Positions 1 through 10,357 are shown, counted from the stretch's first letter. The stretch is DNA of 64,000 nt from JBAXGW01 sp037139195 (GCA_037139195.1 JBAXGW010000003.1:43908-107907), one strand, 5' to 3'. The notes: generated from the letters alone by a model not told the origin. Made by a program: numbers and translations.

Positions 1-1
1 A

Positions 2-319
2 ACCGACACTAATTTATTTGCACCATTGAATGCTATAAACATGCCGTTATCAACAAATAGCATTCACGAAAATTACAATATTACAGTTTTTCCTAACCCT
101 AGCAATGATTATATTTATATAAGTACTGATTTAGTTGATATTTCTGAATGTCAAATTTCAGTAATAAACAGCATTGGACAAAATTGCAATTTTAATATCT
201 ACAATCATAGCAAAAATAAAATTGCAATAGATATTTCCTCGTTAAAAGAAGGTTTCTATTTAGTTCGATTAACGAATGAAAATATTTGTAAGGATTTTAA
301 AATAAGGATTATTAAATAA
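2..319 (+). CDS. C-terminal fragment of a T9SS-secreted protein (5' end outside window)
   Basis: The reading frame is open from the left edge of the window to TAA at 317-319, so this is the last ~105 residues of a longer gene; the first in-window TTG/ATG codons are not its true start. The visible part is a type-A T9SS C-terminal sorting domain: a VFPNPSNDYIYIS strand near the start, a central INSIGQ turn, then SLKEGFYLVRL and a basic end (FKIRIIK). Such domains target cargo through the Bacteroidota type IX machinery to the cell surface or medium and are cleaved on export. The functional part of the protein is not visible. It converges with tsaB, leaving only 5 bp between them. Confidence 0.85.
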   Translation, partial: TDTNLFAPLNAINMPLSTNSIHENYNITVFPNPSNDYIYISTDLVDISECQISVINSIGQNCNFNIYNHSKNKIAIDISSLKEGFYLVRLTNENICKDFKIRIIK

Positions 320-324
320 GGGCA

Positions 325-1023
325 TTATCCCAACACCTTATTCTTAGATATTCCAGCTATATAGTCTTTAAGGTAAAAAGGTTCTAAATATGCTACATCT
401 TCTAGCTTTCCATTATTAAAAGCTTCTTCCGATAGTTTTGTCATATATGCCGCCGAAGCAGCTAATTCCGAATTAAAAAGTGCATTGCTGCTTTTTTCCA
501 AAAGCTCTTTGCATTTCATTGCTCCATCGCCAAAAAATAGTACAGGCTGTTTTTCTAATAATTCTTTAAACGAATTTTCATCAACTATAACTGCTTCAAC
601 AGGATTAAGCATTTCAAGATTTGAATTAAAAACTGCCGCATAAACTTCCATTCTTCTTGCATCTATCATTGGGCAAAAAAACCAATCTTTAGAGTCGGAT
701 AGCATCGCTATTGCGCCTGCTGCCATTGATTTTAAAGTAGGAATTGCAATTAGTGGTTTTCCTAGTCCATAGCATAAGCCTTTTGCGGCCGAAACCCCAA
801 TTCTAAGTCCAGTATAAGAACCTGGACCTTGACTTACTGCAATTGCATCAATATCGCTTGCTTTAAAGCCCGATTTATCTAAAACTTTTTCTATATACGA
901 TAATAGATTTGCTGAATGATTGTTCGCTTCGTTATTCTCTTCAATTGAAATTTTTTCTCCATCTTTTGCAAGACAGACTGAACAAACTGCTGTTGAAGTT
1001 TCAATATTTAAAATTAATGCCAT
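325..1023 (-). CDS. tsaB: TsaB, tRNA t6A biosynthesis subunit
   Basis: 232 residues, normal length for TsaB/YeaZ. It has the ASKHA-fold start ILNIETSTAVCSV (residues 4-16) and the family signature GPGSYTGLR (66-74). TsaB is the non-catalytic partner of TsaD and TsaE in making N6-threonylcarbamoyladenosine at A37 of ANN-decoding tRNAs in the cytoplasm. The gene starts 2 bp after the HlyD-like gene ends, so it is almost certainly transcribed with the upstream efflux genes, although its function is unrelated to export. The ATG at 1023 fits the conserved N-terminus. Assignment is secure from the motifs. Confidence 0.93.
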   Translation of the reverse strand: MALILNIETSTAVCSVCLAKDGEKISIEENNEANNHSANLLSYIEKVLDKSGFKASDIDAIAVSQGPGSYTGLRIGVSAAKGLCYGLGKPLIAIPTLKSMAAGAIAMLSDSKDWFFCPMIDARRMEVYAAVFNSNLEMLNPVEAVIVDENSFKELLEKQPVLFFGDGAMKCKELLEKSSNALFNSELAASAAYMTKLSEEAFNNGKLEDVAYLEPFYLKDYIAGISKNKVLG

Positions 1024-1025
1024 TG

Positions 1026-2399
1026 CTATTCTTTTGTTTGAAGGGCGGCTTTGTCTACCTTTTTAACTGTTTCTTTGTTTTTGAGTTGTTTTTGAACAAC
1101 GCTATAAGGCCCAATTACTACTTCATCACCTTCTTTCAACCCTTCAGTAATTTGAATATATGTATTATCCTGTATTCCAGTTTTTACTAAGCGCTGTTCC
1201 ACTACTCCATTATTATATACAAAAACATATTCTTTAACTTCCTCTTCTTTAACTGGAGTTTGCTCATTTTTATTTGTTACTACCGATTCTCCTTCTTGGG
1301 GTTCTCTTCCTTTATCATCAGTTTTTGCATTTCCTGTTGAATCTAAACGAGTTGTTACGGCTTGAATAGGTATGCTTAGAGCATTGTCAACTTTTTTGGT
1401 TTTTATATCAACTGTAGCCGACATTCCAGGGCGAAATGGTGTATAAGAACTAGGTTTGCCAACTAATAAGTCGGTATAAGAATCTTTTAAAATACGTATT
1501 TTCACATCAAAATTTGTAACCTGATCAGCTGTAACTCCAGTTGTATTAGCAGAAGTAGAAATTTCAGTTACCAAACCTTTAAATTTTCTATTTAAATAAG
1601 CATCTACCTCAACATCAGCAGTATCATTAAGTTTAACACGAATTATGTCATTTTCATTCACTTGAACTACCACTTCCATTAAATTGATATTGGCAATAGT
1701 CATAATTTCAGTTCCTGCAAATTGAGTGGTTCCTACAACTCTTTCTCCCTTTTCAATATTTAATTTTGAAATAATTCCATCAACTGGAGCATAAATAGAG
1801 GTTTTATTTAAATTTTTCTCTGCTTCTTTAACCGATGCCACCGTACTTTTAACACTATAATCGGAAGCTAATATTGTTTGTTCAGATGCATCAACCTCAG
1901 CTTTTGCAACTTCAAATGCCGATTTTGCCGCGTCAAAGTCTGATTGCGAAATTGCACCCTGTGCAAATAGCTGTTTATTTCTTTCGTAGGTTGCTTTTGC
2001 ATTTTCAAACTGAGATTTTACCTGAGAAAGACGTGCTTTTGAATTAGCTGAATTTGCCTTCATATTGTTTAACGTTGCATTCATTCTTTCAACATTCGAA
2101 ACATAAATATCGGGATCAATCTTTGCTAATAACTGACCTGCTTTAACTTCATCGCCCTCTTTTACATAAAGTTCAATTACCTCGCCAGAAACATCTGGGC
2201 TAATTTTTACTTGTCGTTCAGGTTGAACCTTACCATTTGCCGAAACCATTTCATTAATAGTTCGCTTTATTGATTTTTCGGTATAAACTTCTGTAACCCC
2301 TTTTCCGCCAATCCAGCCAGCCTTTTTAGCAACTAACGAGAAAATTATTATCACAACAACTGCCGCAATAATATATTTTAGAAATTTTTTATTTTTCAT
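1026..2399 (-). CDS. RND/MacA-type periplasmic adaptor (HlyD family membrane fusion protein)
   Basis: 457 residues. An N-terminal membrane anchor lies at about residues 8-24, followed by the first lipoyl half (VSGEVIELYVKEGDEVKAGQ, ~70-90), a long coiled-coil hairpin (~100-200), the second lipoyl half with DGIISKLNIEKGERV, a beta-barrel domain, and a membrane-proximal domain near the C-terminus (LKEGDEVVIGPY). Residues ~355-400 are a charged low-complexity insert. The adaptor links an inner-membrane pump to a TolC channel. Its tolC partner lies 22 bp upstream. The pump expected next to them (MacB-like ABC or RND) is absent from the downstream position, which is taken by tsaB, so the pump must be encoded elsewhere. 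Confidence 0.88.
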   Translation of the reverse strand: MKNKKFLKYIIAAVVVIIIFSLVAKKAGWIGGKGVTEVYTEKSIKRTINEMVSANGKVQPERQVKISPDVSGEVIELYVKEGDEVKAGQLLAKIDPDIYVSNVERMNATLNNMKANSANSKARLSQVKSQFENAKATYERNKQLFAQGAISQSDFDAAKSAFEVAKAEVDASEQTILASDYSVKSTVASVKEAEKNLNKTSIYAPVDGIISKLNIEKGERVVGTTQFAGTEIMTIANINLMEVVVQVNENDIIRVKLNDTADVEVDAYLNRKFKGLVTEISTSANTTGVTADQVTNFDVKIRILKDSYTDLLVGKPSSYTPFRPGMSATVDIKTKKVDNALSIPIQAVTTRLDSTGNAKTDDKGREPQEGESVVTNKNEQTPVKEEEVKEYVFVYNNGVVEQRLVKTGIQDNTYIQITEGLKEGDEVVIGPYSVVQKQLKNKETVKKVDKAALQTKE

Positions 2400-2421
2400 A
2401 TTTTTATTCTTTTATAAATCA

Positions 2422-3834
2422 TTATTCTAATACCAGTGGATTTCCTTGGTAAAAATCCAAAACTTTAACTCTAAAAATATAATCGTATTTAGCTTGAAGT
2501 AAGTCTGAACGCGATTTATTTAAATTATTTTTTGCTACATTATAATCGGTTGAATTCAACATTCCAATATCAAAGCGCTGTTGTGTATAACGAAACGATT
2601 CTTCAAGTGCTGTAACACTTTTCTCTGTAGCTTGATATTTTTTCATTCCTGCTAAAGCGTCTACATAAGCCTGTTCAATGGTTTTGCGAAGTTGATTTTG
2701 AGCTAACTGCAAGTTTAAATCGGCATTTAATTTGCCTATTTTTGCTCGGCTAATATTGTTTCTTACCTGTAAACCGTTAAAAATAGGGATGGATAAATAT
2801 AAACCTACCGATTTATTAAGATTATCGCCTGTTTGTTTGTTAAAAGAAGGTGTTATATAAGAATAATCATATTTTGGTGCAAAAACACTTTCGCCACTAG
2901 CCGTAACTCCTGTAATTTGCACTCCCGACATAGTCACATTATCAACAGATTTTGCTGAATTAGAATATGCTGTTCCCATCGAACCACTTAATTGAAGAGA
3001 AGGAAGTAATGCTCCTCTGGCAATTGATAAACTTGTTAAAGAACTCTTTAACGACAATTCGGCACTTTTTATTTCGGGTTGATTTGCAACGGCTTTCGAA
3101 AAAATATCAGTCGATGTTCCAGTTAGCATATTTTCTGAAACATTCAGTTTTGGTTTTTCAATGTCAAATGCTTCGGCGGGGTCAATATCGAGAAGCTGCT
3201 TTAAATTTAATACTGCAATATCTAACTGATTTTGAGCATTTACCTGTTGTAGTTCTTCTGTAGCACCTTGCGATTGAACATCGAGCAAACTTCCATTAGG
3301 TAAGGTTCCCACTTTAACAAGCAATTCGGTTCTTTTGATTTGTTCAGCAGTAATGACAACCTGATTCTTGGCAACTTCAAGTAATTCTTGGCTATATAAA
3401 ACCTGCAAATAGGCTAATGCAATATTCAATGAAATGTCGTTACGCATTTTATCCAAATTATACTTGCTTGCTAAATACTCGTATTGAGCTTGTTTAATAG
3501 CATTTATATTTTTAAACCCTCCAAAAATAGTAACCGAACTCTGAAGATAAAAGCTGTTTGATTGAACTTTACTTGACGTATATCCATTAGTAAATGGGTC
3601 AATCGCTCTTCCATAATTGTACACATTATTAGCATTGGCATTTATCGATGGAAGTAAAGCTGATTTGCTTTGTAAAACACTGTTTTTATTAAGCTCGGTG
3701 TTTAGTGTGCTCTGCTTTATTTGAATATTATTTTCGTAAGCATAAGCGATACAATCTTTTAAACTCCATATTTTTTGTGCACTTAAACCCCCTACAAAAA
3801 ATAAAAAAATTGGGACAAATAGTATTCTTTTCAT
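2422..3834 (-). CDS. TolC-family outer membrane efflux protein
   Basis: 470 residues with a signal peptide (MKRILFVPIFLFFVGGLSAQ) and the two repeated OEP domains of TolC channels: LKDCIAYAYENNIQIKQS at the mature N-terminus, and long amphipathic helices with SLSIARGALLPSLQLSGS and LQLAQNQLRKTIEQAYVDAL. It forms the outer-membrane and periplasmic exit duct for the adaptor encoded 22 bp downstream. It is the first gene of the tolC-hlyD-tsaB operon. The upstream region, shared with the divergent M1 peptidase gene, is 255 bp; I see no clear TAnnTTTG box for this strand. Confidence 0.9.
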   Translation of the reverse strand: MKRILFVPIFLFFVGGLSAQKIWSLKDCIAYAYENNIQIKQSTLNTELNKNSVLQSKSALLPSINANANNVYNYGRAIDPFTNGYTSSKVQSNSFYLQSSVTIFGGFKNINAIKQAQYEYLASKYNLDKMRNDISLNIALAYLQVLYSQELLEVAKNQVVITAEQIKRTELLVKVGTLPNGSLLDVQSQGATEELQQVNAQNQLDIAVLNLKQLLDIDPAEAFDIEKPKLNVSENMLTGTSTDIFSKAVANQPEIKSAELSLKSSLTSLSIARGALLPSLQLSGSMGTAYSNSAKSVDNVTMSGVQITGVTASGESVFAPKYDYSYITPSFNKQTGDNLNKSVGLYLSIPIFNGLQVRNNISRAKIGKLNADLNLQLAQNQLRKTIEQAYVDALAGMKKYQATEKSVTALEESFRYTQQRFDIGMLNSTDYNVAKNNLNKSRSDLLQAKYDYIFRVKVLDFYQGNPLVLE

Positions 3835-4089
3835 TGTTTATTTTAATTTTGTACTAAATTATTGCTAAAAAATAATGCCAAAATACATTGTAGTTATATT
3901 TCAACAATATTTGTCATTTATAACAACTTGCAACAAAACGGAACTTCCAAAATATCTATAAAATTCGTTTTGTGCAAACACATTAAATAACGGCAATTAT
4001 TTTTTTTAGTATGTGAAATTAGTTCTATTTTTAATATTTAATAAATATTTTCGACGAAAGACCTTTTTTTATCCGTAAATAACTTTTAT

Positions 4090-6405
4090 ATGAAATATTG
4101 TAAACTCTTTTTATCCTTTTTTCTCTTATTATTTGGCTTTATTAATTTAAGTGCTCAAACCAAAAGCGACTCTGTTGATATTTTAAATTACACAATTAAT
4201 TTAAAAATTATAGATTTTAATGACGATTCTATTCAAGCGAACACCATAATAACTTTTCATCCCAAAATAAATAATATGCAGTCAGTTGCATTTGATTTAT
4301 TGAGGTTTAAAATTGACTCCATTTTTTCTATCAATCAAAAAATAACTAATTATAATTACAATGATACGCTTTTAATTATAACACTTCCTCAAGCATTAAA
4401 TTCAACTGACACATCTGTTTTAACGATTTACTATCACGGAGCACCAACACTTGAGGCTTATGGATGGGGCGGCTTGCATTTAGACCCAACAATAGCTTAT
4501 AACCTAGGAGTTGCCTTTGATGCAAACCCTCATAATTTTGGCAGAGGCTGGTTTCCATGTATCGATGATTTTGTAGATAGAGCAACTTATAATTTTAATA
4601 TCACCACAAAAAACCCAAATACTGCGGTTTGCAATGGTTTGCTTACCGAAACTACATCAATTAATGACAGTTTAACACTTTTTAAATGGAAATTAAATCA
4701 AGAAATTCCCACATACCTTGCTAGTGTTGCTATTTCAAATTATGCTATTGTTAAAGATACTTTCAATTCAATTAATGGAGCAATTCCAATTGCCATTTAT
4801 GTTAAATCCGCTGACACTGCAAAAACAAAAAGTTCGTTTATCCATCTGAAAGAGGTTCTTCAGGGCTACGAAAAATATTGGGGTCCTTATCGTTGGGATA
4901 GAATAGGCTATGTTTCAACTCCACTTGGTGCAATGGAACATCCAACCAATATTGCTATGCCATCGCATACTTTTACTGGCGACCTAACAAATGAATGGTT
5001 GTATTATCATGAACTTGCTCACTCTTGGTTTGGAGACCAGATTACCTGTTCTACTGCTGGCGACATGTGGATAAATGAAGGCTGGGCAACTTACAATGAG
5101 TCATTTTTTAATGAAATATTATATGGAAAAGTTTTCTATAAAAACTACATGAGAGCTAAACACAAAGCTGTACTGCAAAAATGTCATGTTGATGATGGCG
5201 GGTATTTTTCATTAACTAACTTGCCACTTTCAATAACTTATGGCACAACCGCATACAGCAAAGGCTCTGGAGTTGTTCATACACTTAGAAACTATATGGG
5301 CGATACTTTGTTTTTCAATGGGGTTAAGGCATTTTTAAATCAATATGCTTTTAAGCCAGTATCAACTAATGATTTGAAAAATTCGCTATCTAATTCTTCT
5401 GGAATTGATTTAAGCGATTTTTTTAATGCTTGGGTTGAAAGTCCGGGTTTTCCACATTTTTCAGTCGATTCTTTTAATATTGTTCCAAATGGCGGAAATT
5501 TTTCTACAACAGTTTATGTGCGTCAAAAGCTAAATCATTCAAGCACTTATGCAAACTCTAACAAAATTGAGATTACTTTTAAATCAGCTAATTGGCAAGA
5601 ACATACAGAAACTATTAATTTTTCTGGAGTTACGGGAGTTCAAACATTTCAATTGCCTTTTAATCCTATTTTAGCATTGATTGATAAAGATGAAAAAATA
5701 GCAGATGCGACTATAGAAAGCAATATGACAATTAAAACTTCTGGAAATATCAATTTAACAGATGCTTCCGCAAAATTAAATGTAAGCAATTGTCCCGATT
5801 CTTCGTATATTAGGGTAACCCATAATTTTGTTGCCCCCGATAATCAAAATCCAATTTCGGGTTTATTTCTATCTAACTATCATTACTGGAAAGTAGAAGG
5901 AATATTTGCCAACGGATTTAATTCTAAATTGCTTCTGCAATACAATGCAACTTTGTTCGACAGCGAATTAATCACCAATGTTGCAGATTCTTTGGTAATT
6001 GTTTATCGTGCTAATACTGCAGCTAATTGGGAGCTAACCCATTCAACCAGAATTGGAGCTTCAACGGTAGGTCAGTTTACAATCGACACACTAAAAAATG
6101 GCGAATATTCTTTAGCTATTTGGGACTACGACCATGTTTCTGTTTTTGAAAATAATAAAATAAATAAAACATTGGAGTTATATCCAAATCCAACTAATGA
6201 TGAGCTTACTATCAAACACAAAATGAATAAAAATTCGCAAATTATTATTTCAGATGTTTCGGGTAAAACTATAAAAACTACTAGTATTCAACAAGAAACT
6301 GAATTGTATAAACTGAGTACGGTTAATTTCCCTCAGGGAATTTATTTTTTAAGTATTAAAGATGGTAATAACAAGATTTCAAAAGGAAGATTTGTAAAAC
6401 TATAA
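4090..6405 (+). CDS. Secreted M1-family aminopeptidase with T9SS sorting domain
   Basis: 771 residues. Signal peptide 1-23 ends ...NLSAQ. The gluzincin site is complete: HELAH at 307-311 and the third zinc ligand E330 in WINEGWATYNE. The exopeptidase motif is GAMEH (280-284) where most M1 enzymes have GAMEN. A Tyr in TTAYSKGSG follows. The C-terminal ~75 residues are a type-A T9SS sorting domain starting LYPNPTNDELTI. It is predicted to trim N-terminal residues from peptides at the cell surface or outside the cell. It has its own upstream region, divergent from tolC. The Asn to His change may alter substrate handling, but activity cannot be judged from sequence. Confidence 0.9.
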   Translation: MKYCKLFLSFFLLLFGFINLSAQTKSDSVDILNYTINLKIIDFNDDSIQANTIITFHPKINNMQSVAFDLLRFKIDSIFSINQKITNYNYNDTLLIITLPQALNSTDTSVLTIYYHGAPTLEAYGWGGLHLDPTIAYNLGVAFDANPHNFGRGWFPCIDDFVDRATYNFNITTKNPNTAVCNGLLTETTSINDSLTLFKWKLNQEIPTYLASVAISNYAIVKDTFNSINGAIPIAIYVKSADTAKTKSSFIHLKEVLQGYEKYWGPYRWDRIGYVSTPLGAMEHPTNIAMPSHTFTGDLTNEWLYYHELAHSWFGDQITCSTAGDMWINEGWATYNESFFNEILYGKVFYKNYMRAKHKAVLQKCHVDDGGYFSLTNLPLSITYGTTAYSKGSGVVHTLRNYMGDTLFFNGVKAFLNQYAFKPVSTNDLKNSLSNSSGIDLSDFFNAWVESPGFPHFSVDSFNIVPNGGNFSTTVYVRQKLNHSSTYANSNKIEITFKSANWQEHTETINFSGVTGVQTFQLPFNPILALIDKDEKIADATIESNMTIKTSGNINLTDASAKLNVSNCPDSSYIRVTHNFVAPDNQNPISGLFLSNYHYWKVEGIFANGFNSKLLLQYNATLFDSELITNVADSLVIVYRANTAANWELTHSTRIGASTVGQFTIDTLKNGEYSLAIWDYDHVSVFENNKINKTLELYPNPTNDELTIKHKMNKNSQIIISDVSGKTIKTTSIQQETELYKLSTVNFPQGIYFLSIKDGNNKISKGRFVKL

Positions 6406-6540
6406 CTTTTCTGAAAGTGGTTTTTTAAAGTTTAAGTTTCATCCTTATACAATTATCCCTTTTTCTGCCTTATCAAGCTTTGCAATATTTCTGTTTAGTC
6501 TATCAAATTTGTTGCTAAATATCATAATTTATATATTTCA

Positions 6541-6572
6541 TTTGTGATTTTATATATTTTATTATATTTTTG
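6541..6572 (+). promoter_or_regulatory. Bacteroidota-type promoter of the BNR-repeat gene
   Basis: TTTG at 6541-6544, a 20-nt spacer and TATTTTTG at 6565-6572 match the -33/-7 consensus (TTTG, TAnnTTTG) of the Bacteroidota primary sigma factor. The start codon is 34 nt downstream. This is the best match to both boxes in the window. Confidence 0.65.
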
Positions 6573-6606
6573 ACACAAATATTATATTTACTAAATTATT
6601 AGAATT

Positions 6607-9600
6607 ATGAAGATTTTTACAAAATCATTTCAATTATTTGTAATATTCGTATTATTTAGTCTGGCTGGCTTTAGTCAAACCGCAACGAAATTGCAATTAT
6701 TAGATTTTACAGCAAATGGACAATTCCCTGCGAATGTTCCTATTGTTGCACGAGTTGCGGCTGTTAGTAATAATATGATGCCTGATAATACATTCGTAGG
6801 AAATGTAACTATTAAAGTGCTATCAGGACCAGGAGTTCTTTATGGCGATACTGTTCAACCAATTAATAATGGAACGGCTTTATTCAATGATTTTTCGTTA
6901 AAAACAGTTGGTATCTATAAGCTAATTGCTAGTTGCCCAGGCTTATTATCCGATACGATTGAAAATGTGAATATTATAAACATGCTTACCTTCACAAATA
7001 CGGTTGGAACAAAAACATGGATGGCAAATTCGCCTGATACTACTATGAAAAATGAGCCAATGATACTTTATGTTGCTTCTACTTCCGCCGATATGGTTAT
7101 CGATACTACAGATATGTCGCAAGTAACCTTAAGTCTAGAAGGTTCTAGCCAAAGTGCATTTTCTGGCAACAAAACTATGAATTTTAACAAAGGAATTGCG
7201 ATTTTTGAAAATATGCAGTTAACTCAAACTGGAAAATATAAAATTGTTTCAACTCATAGTTCTATGATTTCCGATACTACCAAAGAAATTGTAGTAAATG
7301 AAATGGGCGGTAATCAGCTTAGTAATGCAACTAAATTATTATTTGTTAATGAACCCGATACTGTAAATGCTTTTAGCCCTTTTAATTTAGAAGCTCATGC
7401 TACCGATAATATGGGAGTTAAAGATATTAATTTTTCTGATTTAGTTACTATTACCAGAATAGAAGGAAAAGGAAACCACTTTAACCTTAGCAATCAATAT
7501 GCAAACAGCGGGCAACTAAATTTCAATAATTTGTATTTAGATTCAGTGGGCATTCATAAATTTGTAATTTCTTCGGGTCAGCTTATTAAAGATACAGTAA
7601 CTATATATGCTAAATTCTCAAATGTTGGCTATCCAGTAAAAGTTCGTTTTGATATGGAGCCAGATACAGTTCCTGTTAATGTACCTTTTGGTTTTAAAGC
7701 CAATATTTTAGATGCATATAACAATTTATGCGAAGCATATATGGGAAATGTTGCCATGGATAAAATATCTGGTGTAGGAAGTCCAATTGGGTCAATTTCA
7801 GCACCAGTTAATCATGGTTTTGGTATTGTAAACTTTAAATTAGATCAAAAGGGCGATTATGTTTTCCAATTGAGAAGCGGCACTTTAGATGATGACACCA
7901 TTTCTTTTAGAGTAGATTCTATGGCAATCGACCCAGGAGTTGGCTGTAATACACAGCAAAAAGGAGCTAGAGTAAACTTGGGTTTATATACTGGCGATAC
8001 GTATGATTTAGCATGGACAAACACTACCAAGCGTATTTTTGCTGCAGTTGAAACGCCAAGCTCTGTTTTCATAAGTGATGATACTTGTAAAACCTGGTAC
8101 AAAGCATTCCCATTTGATTCTTTGGAATTTGAATGTGGAAACCGCGGATGGGGCGGTGGATGCGTTAAAATACTTTACAACCAAACAGGTTGGGTTTTAA
8201 CAGAAAATCATCAACAAGGCGGAACGCTAAATTCGGCAGTTGCAAGTTACCAAAATGGAGATACTACCACTTGGTTTACTGCACTCGACCAAAAAGTACT
8301 AACAAATAAACAGTTTCAATCTCAAAATATTACGGCTATTGGATTATCAGATTATTGGGCATATATTGGAGCTACAAGATATTTAGCTAGAATAAATCCA
8401 ACGAATCCATTTTCTCAAACATCGGTGGTATTTAATTCAGAAACATCGCCCGGATTTAATGTAAACCAAAGAGTGGAACATATTGCTACTGTGAACACAG
8501 CATCTGGATATCCAGTTTATCTTGGAATTAAAGGAAACGGACAAAATAGCGAACGCTTATATTTATTTAATGGCACAAATGCCACAAATATTCCACTTCC
8601 AGCAAACTCATGCCTTAAAAAGATATTTACGCATCCAGCTCAAGTTACCGCAGATACAGTTTTTGTAAGCGTTTATGATACCGTTCAACAAAAACTAAGA
8701 TTCCATCGCTCATTTAACGGTGGTTTAACCTGGACAGACATTTCGCCTTCGTCTAACTATTCATTTGATATTACCGACTGCGACTATAACCCACAATGGG
8801 TTGCACTTATGCCTCAAAGTAATGGCTTGCGTTTAGGGTTTCCAGGATTTGCCGTTTCAACAAATTTAGGTTCGAATTGGACAATGTTTCAAGGAACAAA
8901 TAATGGTGGAGCAGCACATCCTAACGACCCAAATATGGTTCTATCTACATCAAACAGAGGTGTTGCCGTTTCATCTACAGGAGTAACCGGACAGTTCCAA
9001 AGTCAACCAAATGTTGGACTAGAAGCAGTTAGAATAAATATGATTGACCGAACTGCCCATAAAGGAGCATTCTATCTAGCAACAAACTCGGGAGTAGCTT
9101 ATACTACAGCTTATTTAAATAATGCAGTTGTTGGACCAGCTAAATGGGAAGCACCTTACGGACAATTCCCAGTTACAAATACTGGTAGCTGTAATGCAGT
9201 TGCAATTAACCCTTGGGATAGCTTGAATGTTATTGCTGGACACAGTTGGGGGTTTTATGTTACTACAACAGGAGCAACTGGCTTTCAAAATTTGGCTCCA
9301 GCTAATTGGAACAGCACATCGTACACAAATCCTTTTGTAACAGATATTGATTTTATTGACTCAGTTACTGTTTTAGCATCAACAGGAAACAAATTTGGTT
9401 CGGCTCAACAAGGCGTTTCTGTAGGAAATATTTGGAGGTCGACAGATAAAGGTCTTACTTGGACAGTAGTTGTAAATTCTCAAATGAAACAAATAACAAG
9501 CATGGCTGTAGCAAGAACTGCCACAGATACGGTTATATATGCTGCTTGTGGACACGATGGCGGTGGAACAAATCCTGTTCCTGGCTCTATTTGGAAATCT

Positions 9601-10302
9601 ACAAACAAAGGTATATCGTTTGTTAAAACTAGCGATGGTCCTGCTTGTAGCGGTTCGCAAATTCAATTTAACCCAGTATATGATATTGCAGTAGATCCAC
9701 GTGGAACAGACACTGTTTACATTGCAGCATGTACTTTTGCATATTCAACCGATGGAGGAGCAACATTTACAGTTGATCCATTAAAAATGGGAGCTGGCAA
9801 TGTAACGTGTATAGCAGTAAACTTAACACACCCTGATACTGTTTATGCAGCAATAGATAGAGAAATATATGCGTATGACTTTGCAAATCATCATTCAACA
9901 AATATTTTCATCGGACTTCCAGGCGAAAAGGTTCCAGATTTAATTTCGGGTTCTATTCTAGCAGGAACATCAACCGGATTCTTTAAAATTATAGAATCAA
10001 ATATAACCGTTTCTTCCGATCCAATTGAAAATGCAATTAACAGTAAAGAATTAGTTTGTGTATATCCTAATCCATTTAGCGATTATACTACAGTATTAAT
10101 TAATGTTGACGATCAATCTTATGTTACAGCAAAACTATATGATATATTAGGAAAAGAAGTAATGGTAGTTTTAGATAATCAGAAAATAGAATCATCAAAG
10201 AAACTGCAAATCAATGCAGCTAGTCTTTCAAAAGGAACTTACTTCTTAAAAGTAATAACTAATAGCAAGCAAACAACAAAAAAACTTATGATAATAAACT
10301 AA
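6607..10302 (+). CDS. Large secreted BNR/sialidase-like repeat protein with T9SS sorting domain
   Basis: 1231 residues. Signal peptide MKIFTKSFQLFVIFVLFSLAGFSQ. The first ~430 residues contain four similar beta-rich segments (each ending near ...GIYKL/GKYKIV/GIHKFVIS/GDYVFQLRSG), consistent with Ig- or cadherin-like modules. Residues ~440-1140 are a beta-propeller-like region with Asp-box/BNR motifs: SDDTCKTW, NGGLTWTDI, STDKGLTWTVV, STNKGISFVKT, STDGGATFTVD. The last ~80 residues are a type-A T9SS sorting domain (VYPNPFSDYTTVLIN). Such proteins resemble VPS10/sortilin or glycosidase-like propellers; no catalytic sialidase residues can be assigned, so a binding or structural role is as likely as enzymatic. 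Monocistronic, with its own promoter and terminator. Confidence 0.85.
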   Translation: MKIFTKSFQLFVIFVLFSLAGFSQTATKLQLLDFTANGQFPANVPIVARVAAVSNNMMPDNTFVGNVTIKVLSGPGVLYGDTVQPINNGTALFNDFSLKTVGIYKLIASCPGLLSDTIENVNIINMLTFTNTVGTKTWMANSPDTTMKNEPMILYVASTSADMVIDTTDMSQVTLSLEGSSQSAFSGNKTMNFNKGIAIFENMQLTQTGKYKIVSTHSSMISDTTKEIVVNEMGGNQLSNATKLLFVNEPDTVNAFSPFNLEAHATDNMGVKDINFSDLVTITRIEGKGNHFNLSNQYANSGQLNFNNLYLDSVGIHKFVISSGQLIKDTVTIYAKFSNVGYPVKVRFDMEPDTVPVNVPFGFKANILDAYNNLCEAYMGNVAMDKISGVGSPIGSISAPVNHGFGIVNFKLDQKGDYVFQLRSGTLDDDTISFRVDSMAIDPGVGCNTQQKGARVNLGLYTGDTYDLAWTNTTKRIFAAVETPSSVFISDDTCKTWYKAFPFDSLEFECGNRGWGGGCVKILYNQTGWVLTENHQQGGTLNSAVASYQNGDTTTWFTALDQKVLTNKQFQSQNITAIGLSDYWAYIGATRYLARINPTNPFSQTSVVFNSETSPGFNVNQRVEHIATVNTASGYPVYLGIKGNGQNSERLYLFNGTNATNIPLPANSCLKKIFTHPAQVTADTVFVSVYDTVQQKLRFHRSFNGGLTWTDISPSSNYSFDITDCDYNPQWVALMPQSNGLRLGFPGFAVSTNLGSNWTMFQGTNNGGAAHPNDPNMVLSTSNRGVAVSSTGVTGQFQSQPNVGLEAVRINMIDRTAHKGAFYLATNSGVAYTTAYLNNAVVGPAKWEAPYGQFPVTNTGSCNAVAINPWDSLNVIAGHSWGFYVTTTGATGFQNLAPANWNSTSYTNPFVTDIDFIDSVTVLASTGNKFGSAQQGVSVGNIWRSTDKGLTWTVVVNSQMKQITSMAVARTATDTVIYAACGHDGGGTNPVPGSIWKSTNKGISFVKTSDGPACSGSQIQFNPVYDIAVDPRGTDTVYIAACTFAYSTDGGATFTVDPLKMGAGNVTCIAVNLTHPDTVYAAIDREIYAYDFANHHSTNIFIGLPGEKVPDLISGSILAGTSTGFFKIIESNITVSSDPIENAINSKELVCVYPNPFSDYTTVLINVDDQSYVTAKLYDILGKEVMVVLDNQKIESSKKLQINAASLSKGTYFLKVITNSKQTTKKLMIIN

Positions 10303-10357
10303 GTTGACATATTAGAACAATAAAATGGCTGTTTATTCTAAGATTGCCTTTAACAAT

